From Bombyx mori (lineage: Eukaryota; Arthropoda; Insecta; Lepidoptera; Bombycidae): a stretch of DNA of 64,000 nt. Below the pieces are notes generated by a model. The model was not told where the DNA came from. It made no database searches and saw only the letters and a list, made by a program, of their open reading frames with translations. Positions 27,501 through 33,500 of this stretch are shown here, piece after piece (positions within the stretch are counted from its first letter, which is position 1; each line of letters starts with the position of its first letter). The translations under genes and the position numbers were made by a program. The stretch spans positions 6,944,001-7,008,000 of the forward strand of contig NC_085107.1 of the NCBI RefSeq assembly GCF_030269925.1, given 5' to 3'.

Positions 27501-30500
27501 ACTGAAGAATTTATATGCGAATCAAATCGTAAAGATTTGATTGACACAGCAACAATACCTCAGTATTTTTTATTATGTTTTTCATTGCTTACCTGGGTGA
27601 ACGAGCACACGGCCCACGTGGTGTTAAGTGGTTACCGGAGCCCGTAGACATCTTACAACGTAAATGTCAAACCGAAACGCATTACTGCTTCACGGCAGAA
27701 ACAGGCACCCGTGCGGAATCACAAGAGGTCCTACCACCAGTAATTACGCAAATTGTAATTTTGCGGGTTTGATTATTACTACACGATGTTATTCCTTCAC
27801 TGTGGAAGCCAATCGTGAATATTTCTAGCGGGAGTCGAACACCGGTGCATCGCTAGATACGAATGCACCGGACGTCTTATTCTTTAGGCCACGACGATTC
27901 ATAAATCTAATATATAAAATTGTCGTGTCACGGGGTGCGTGATTGAACTCCTCCGAAACGGCTCGACCGATTTTCGTGAATCTTAGCGTGCAGATCGGTC
28001 AGGGTTGAGAATCGAACAACATTTATTTTTCATCCCCCTAAATGTTAAGGGTGGGTCCACCCCTAAATTTATTTTTTTATTTTTTAGACAATTTTTTTGT
28101 TTTTATGATACAGCATACAAAATACATACAACCCTAAATTTTCATCCCTCTACGATCTACCCTTATTTTTTATTTGATAATTAAAAACTGTAATTTTTTT
28201 GGTAAGATTTTTATTTTTTCATGAATTAAAATAAAAAACCTGATGTTACTCTCAATTTTCACTCTTATACGATCAACCCCTATTTTTTCATCCCGATTTT
28301 CATTTTTTTTATTCTATGCAAAGATCCGCAATAAGGTTGCAAGATGGCAATCAAATTATAATTTGACTTACCTTTCACAATAATAAAACAGGTATATTTA
28401 TTAACCACGTACACGTTTTCGTTTTGATTTAAAACAATTCTCAAAAAATGTTAAGTATATATACAGGTACGGTAATGGCCGTTGTTGGCGGGAGCTTACA
28501 ACACGTGCTTATTTACATGAGATCACTTAATTAACTGAGAGTTAAAACTGTCTTTGTCAGATTAATAAATTGTAAATAAATAATTATTGCACAGGAAATT
28601 AATGATAATTTTACGATGACAGTAAAATTAACATGAGAGTTGCACAGAAAAATTAAAATAATAGGTATAACAGTCACTGCTACGATTGATACACAAATAA
28701 AACCAAAAAAACATGGCTGAAAAATGTATAGTGAGTAAGACAGGAGACTGGCTTCCTCCTCATCCCCACTACGTGATGTTTGCTGGATGAGTGGTGACAC
28801 CTGGCGGGGATAACTGATCGATTGATAGTTGATCAGTAGTCGACCGGCAAGGGCGGGAGATCTATATGAATTTAAAAAAAATCATAATTAAAGAAGCTTG
28901 AAATTATAAGCTCTGAATAAGAATTTATCGTACTACAATTATAATATTTGATTGCCATTTTTCAACCTTATTCGGGATGGAAAAATAGGGGTTGATCGTA
29001 TAAGAGTGAAAATTGAGAGTAATATGATTTTTTTTATTTTAAGTCTTGACAACATAAAAATAAAAATCTTGCCAAAAGAAATAATAAAGTTTATAATAAA
29101 AAAATAAGAAATAGGGGTTGATCATAGAAGGATGAAAAATTGAGAGTAACATTAGATTTCTTATTTTAATTCATGAAAAAATAAAAATAAAAATCTTGCC
29201 AAAAACATTAAAGTTTTTAATTATCTAATAAAAAATATGGGTTGATTATAGAGGGGTGAAAATTTTGGGTTGTATGTATCATAAAAAAATAAAACAAAAA
29301 AAATTGTCTAAAAAATAAAAAATAAAATTTAGGGGTGGAGCACCCTTAACATTTAGGGGGATGAAAACAGATGTTGTTCGATTCTCAACCCTGACCGATC
29401 TGCACGCTAAAATTCACGAAAATCGGTCTAACCGTTTCGGAGGAGTTCAATCACGCACCACGTGATACGAGAATTTTATATATTAGGTATACAAAGTGTC
29501 AACGAATACACAAAAAAACACGCGAGCACATAATCACATGCAAACAAACAGCATAGTGCATTTTATACTTGAAAAGTATTAAGATATTACTTCATAGAAA
29601 AGTAAATGTGGAAACTTAACTTAAAATAAGATTTTATTTAAGCTGATGTTAGGCATAAAATATGTAAGTAAATGTACGCACGTAGATAGAAATGAGATAA
29701 CCTCTTCAATAGACAAGTGCCGTCGACCAAAGCCAGTCTGTATCCGCTTCCGTACTTAATTAAGACGGCTAGCCTCTTGACGTGGTGATGGGAATTCGGT
29801 TTGATGTATTTTTTGTTCAGTTCGAAACAGATTTCATGTTCGTTATTTAGATTTTTTTTCTTCTAAATAGAATTTTCGTATTTCAGACATGATTAGCTCA
29901 ATACAATCATGGTTAGCTGTTGCGCATATTATTTTGTTTACTAGCAAGGTCCGGTTACCTGGTGTACTTTGAATAAAGTTTAGCATCTCTTTGAAATCGT
30001 AGCAGACTCCTATAATGATTTGAACAGCTGGGCTAAACGAGATGACGTTCCGTCTAGTATTAAGTGGTTTCCGAAATTCTCAGGTCATGGTCAGGTCACA
30101 TCTCAGGTCGAAATCTCAATTGTATTGTGTAAACGCTGTCTCACCCGTCAAGCCGGAACAATATGACTATTTCGCTTTTTAAGTGAGCAGGTTTCTCGTA
30201 CCTACCTACAGGCACTTGATTAAAATACGCCCTAACACTAATGACGGAAATTTAAATAAGTTTGGCAATTTAAATTATATTCTACGATTTTGTTGTTTCA
30301 TCATTGCAGTGGCTAATAACTCTGTATTATGTAAGTATTAGAAAAACTAAACTTAGAAAAACTTGTAACTACCTGTGATTCGATTTCGGGCACAGTCGCA
30401 TCGCGATACGAGTGTACTTTACAAATATAGAGAAGGTTAGGCCGCTATGACTTCTAAAAAAATAATGATAAATGCAAACTACTAAACTACCATACGTTTT

Positions 30501-33500
30501 TTTGAGGTAGAAAGATAAAAACTGAGGTCGAAATATGAATTGTATTAAATAATTACATCATACGACTGTTTCGTGACAGAAAAGGAAAGAAAAGGTAACA
30601 TTTTTTCGGGTTTTCAAACGGAAAACCACTTAGATAAGTAGTTTCATATCTCTTCAATTGTTTCGTGGGCTCTAAATCTCAGGGCGGATCTTGTATTGTT
30701 ATTACCGTGTACGTCACTATGAACAGACAAGACGCGTAGGCCGTAACTTCTCCATATCGCAAATGCCTCAGACATAAACAACTCTATTTATATTTATGTT
30801 AATATTCAATCTAAGAACAAAAGCAAACTTCTATTTCTCAGTCTATTTGATAGTGTCCTTCAATTCGTAGTCTGAATTAGTTAGTCTTGGTTGTGTTCCA
30901 ATGAACAACCAATTTTCGAAAATTAAGAAACACGTGGCTTATGTCACTATCACAATTAAGATTCATCTGATCACACAATTGAGAAGAAAATGTGTTTTGA
31001 TTTAGTGACCAATTTTTTTTAAAATGCTGCATTTTCAGATTGGCGCAACGTTCTTCTTGCTGTTTAATTATATTTACAAGATTTATGCGTAGGTACTTTT
31101 CTGAAATCATTTCTCTTTGAAAACGATAGATAGGAATTAGTTATAACGTTAACTTGGGATTCACTAACTGTATCGTAATCTACATTCCAAAGGTAAAATG
31201 TTAAAAAATATTGTGTAGCCACAAGAAATAATAGTCTAGTCGACAAGTTAAAAATGGTGTTAATTCGACATACTACTGCTAAAATTATGTGGTTTAGCTC
31301 ATTCGATTCGGAATAATGTCTAGACCATTGTGCTAAAAAATTGAATTAGCACATAAAAAATTCCAAAAGTTATTAACAATTAAACACCTTCAAAAAATAA
31401 CGTTTCGTTTATGGCTTATTGTCCGTAAACTATAAATATTTTCGAAATTTGAAAAAAAGATCCTTAAAGAGGAGGAAATTTAGTAAAAAAAAGTTCCAAC
31501 TCCCGGAACTGTAGCTCCATTATTTATAATTTTAATTTAACGCTGAAAATAGCCCGCCGCGCGCCATTGTTAGGTTGCGCGCACGGCCTCGAAAGCGAGT
31601 ACGTCACTTAAAAAAATTTTTTTCAAGTACTTAAAGTTAATTGAAAAATCTAAAAAAATTATTGCATAATCTAAACACTTTAGAAAATTTATTCCCGTTG
31701 GAATTTTTTATAAAAACATATTTTTCAATATTCTAGACGATTGTTAATTAAGAAAAAAAATTCCAATTTCCATCATCCTTCTAAACTAAAAAAAATGTTT
31801 AAATAATTACCTTAAAATTATTTCGCTTCGTGGACCTCTTCTTATAAATATATTAAACAAGATTGCGTCGTCTAAGTTATGAAATTGTTAATATTTTGTT
31901 AATAATAATTTTTTTAAGTTAACAAAAAAGAAAAAGCACAATTATGTTGTAAAGAATTTTTTTTTCTTTATTTACTATTATATTTTCGTTTTTATGTCAA
32001 TAAAAGACATCTTTTAATAAAATATATACTATATAATAAAATATATACTAAAAACGAAAATATAATAATAAATAAAGAAAAAAATTTTCTTTACAACATA
32101 ATTGTTCTTTTTCTTTTTTGTTAACTTAAAAAAAATATTATTAACAAAATATTAACAATTTCATAACTTAGACGACGCAATCTTGTTTAATATATTTATA
32201 AGAAGAGGTCCACGAAGCGAAATAATTTTAAGGTAATTATTTAAACATTTTTTTTAGTTTAGAAGGATGATGGAAATTGGAATTTTTTTTCTCAATTAAC
32301 AATCGTCTAGAATATTGAAAAATATGTTTTTATAAAAAATTCCAACGGGAATAAATTTTTTAAAGTGTTTAGATTATGTAATAATTTTTTTAGATTTTTC
32401 AATTAACTTTAAGTACTTGAAAAAAATTTTTTTAAGTGACGTACTCGCTTTCGAGGCCTTGCGCGCAACCTAACAATGGCGCGCGGCGGGCTATTTTCAG
32501 CGTTAAATTAAAATAATAAATAATGGAGCTACAGTTCCGGGAGTTGGAACTTTTTTTTACTAAATTTCCTCCTCTTTAAGGATCTTTTTTTCAAATTTCG
32601 AAAATATTTATAGTTTACGGACAATAAGCCATAAACGAAACGCTATTTTTTGAAGGTGTTTAATTGTTAATAACTTTTGGAATTTTTTATGTGCTAATTC
32701 AATTTTTTAGCACAATGGTCTAGACATTATTCCGAATCGAATGAGCTAAACCACATAATTTTAGCAGTAGTATGTCGAATTAACACCATTTTTAACTTGT
32801 CGACTAGACTATAAATAGAAATACGAAAAAAATCTCAAATTGGTTAACGAGATATTGTTGACAGCAATTTCAATTGAATACAATTGATTTGTAATTATAA
32901 TGGGCACGAGGATGCAACCAATCTTCTTATCAGCCCACAGACGTCCACTGCTTGACATAGGACTCCCCCAAGCCTCGCCACAACGACCGGTCATGCGCTG
33001 CCTGCATCCAGCGGATCCCCGCGAACCTCAATAGATCGTCAGTCCATCTTGTGGGAGGCTACCCACGCTACGTCTTCCGGTACGCCGTCGCCACTCAAGA
33101 ACTTTCTGGCCCCAACGGTCATCCGTTCTACGAGCAATGTGTCCTGCCCACTGCCACTTCAATGTCGCAATCCTTTGGGCTATGTCGGTTACCATGGTTT
33201 TCCTACGAATCTCCAACCAATATAATATGCAAACTAAATTTTTGTACTTACCTCTCCATAGTGTTCAACGACTTGGTTCTGCGGTTCTTTATCATCGGGA
33301 GCTATATGGATGGAGCTGTGCGCGTTGCTCTCGATTGATTTCTCCGTATCTTTGGAGATCTCGGCAGAGTTTGTGTTCAGTCCTGAAGGACCAGGATTAG
33401 AACTGCCGGAATTCGACATGGTGAATATTTTGCTGCTGCCGTGGCTGTTGAAGAAAATTATATTATTTTAAATACAAGTAAACAAGCTTTTTTTTTCATA

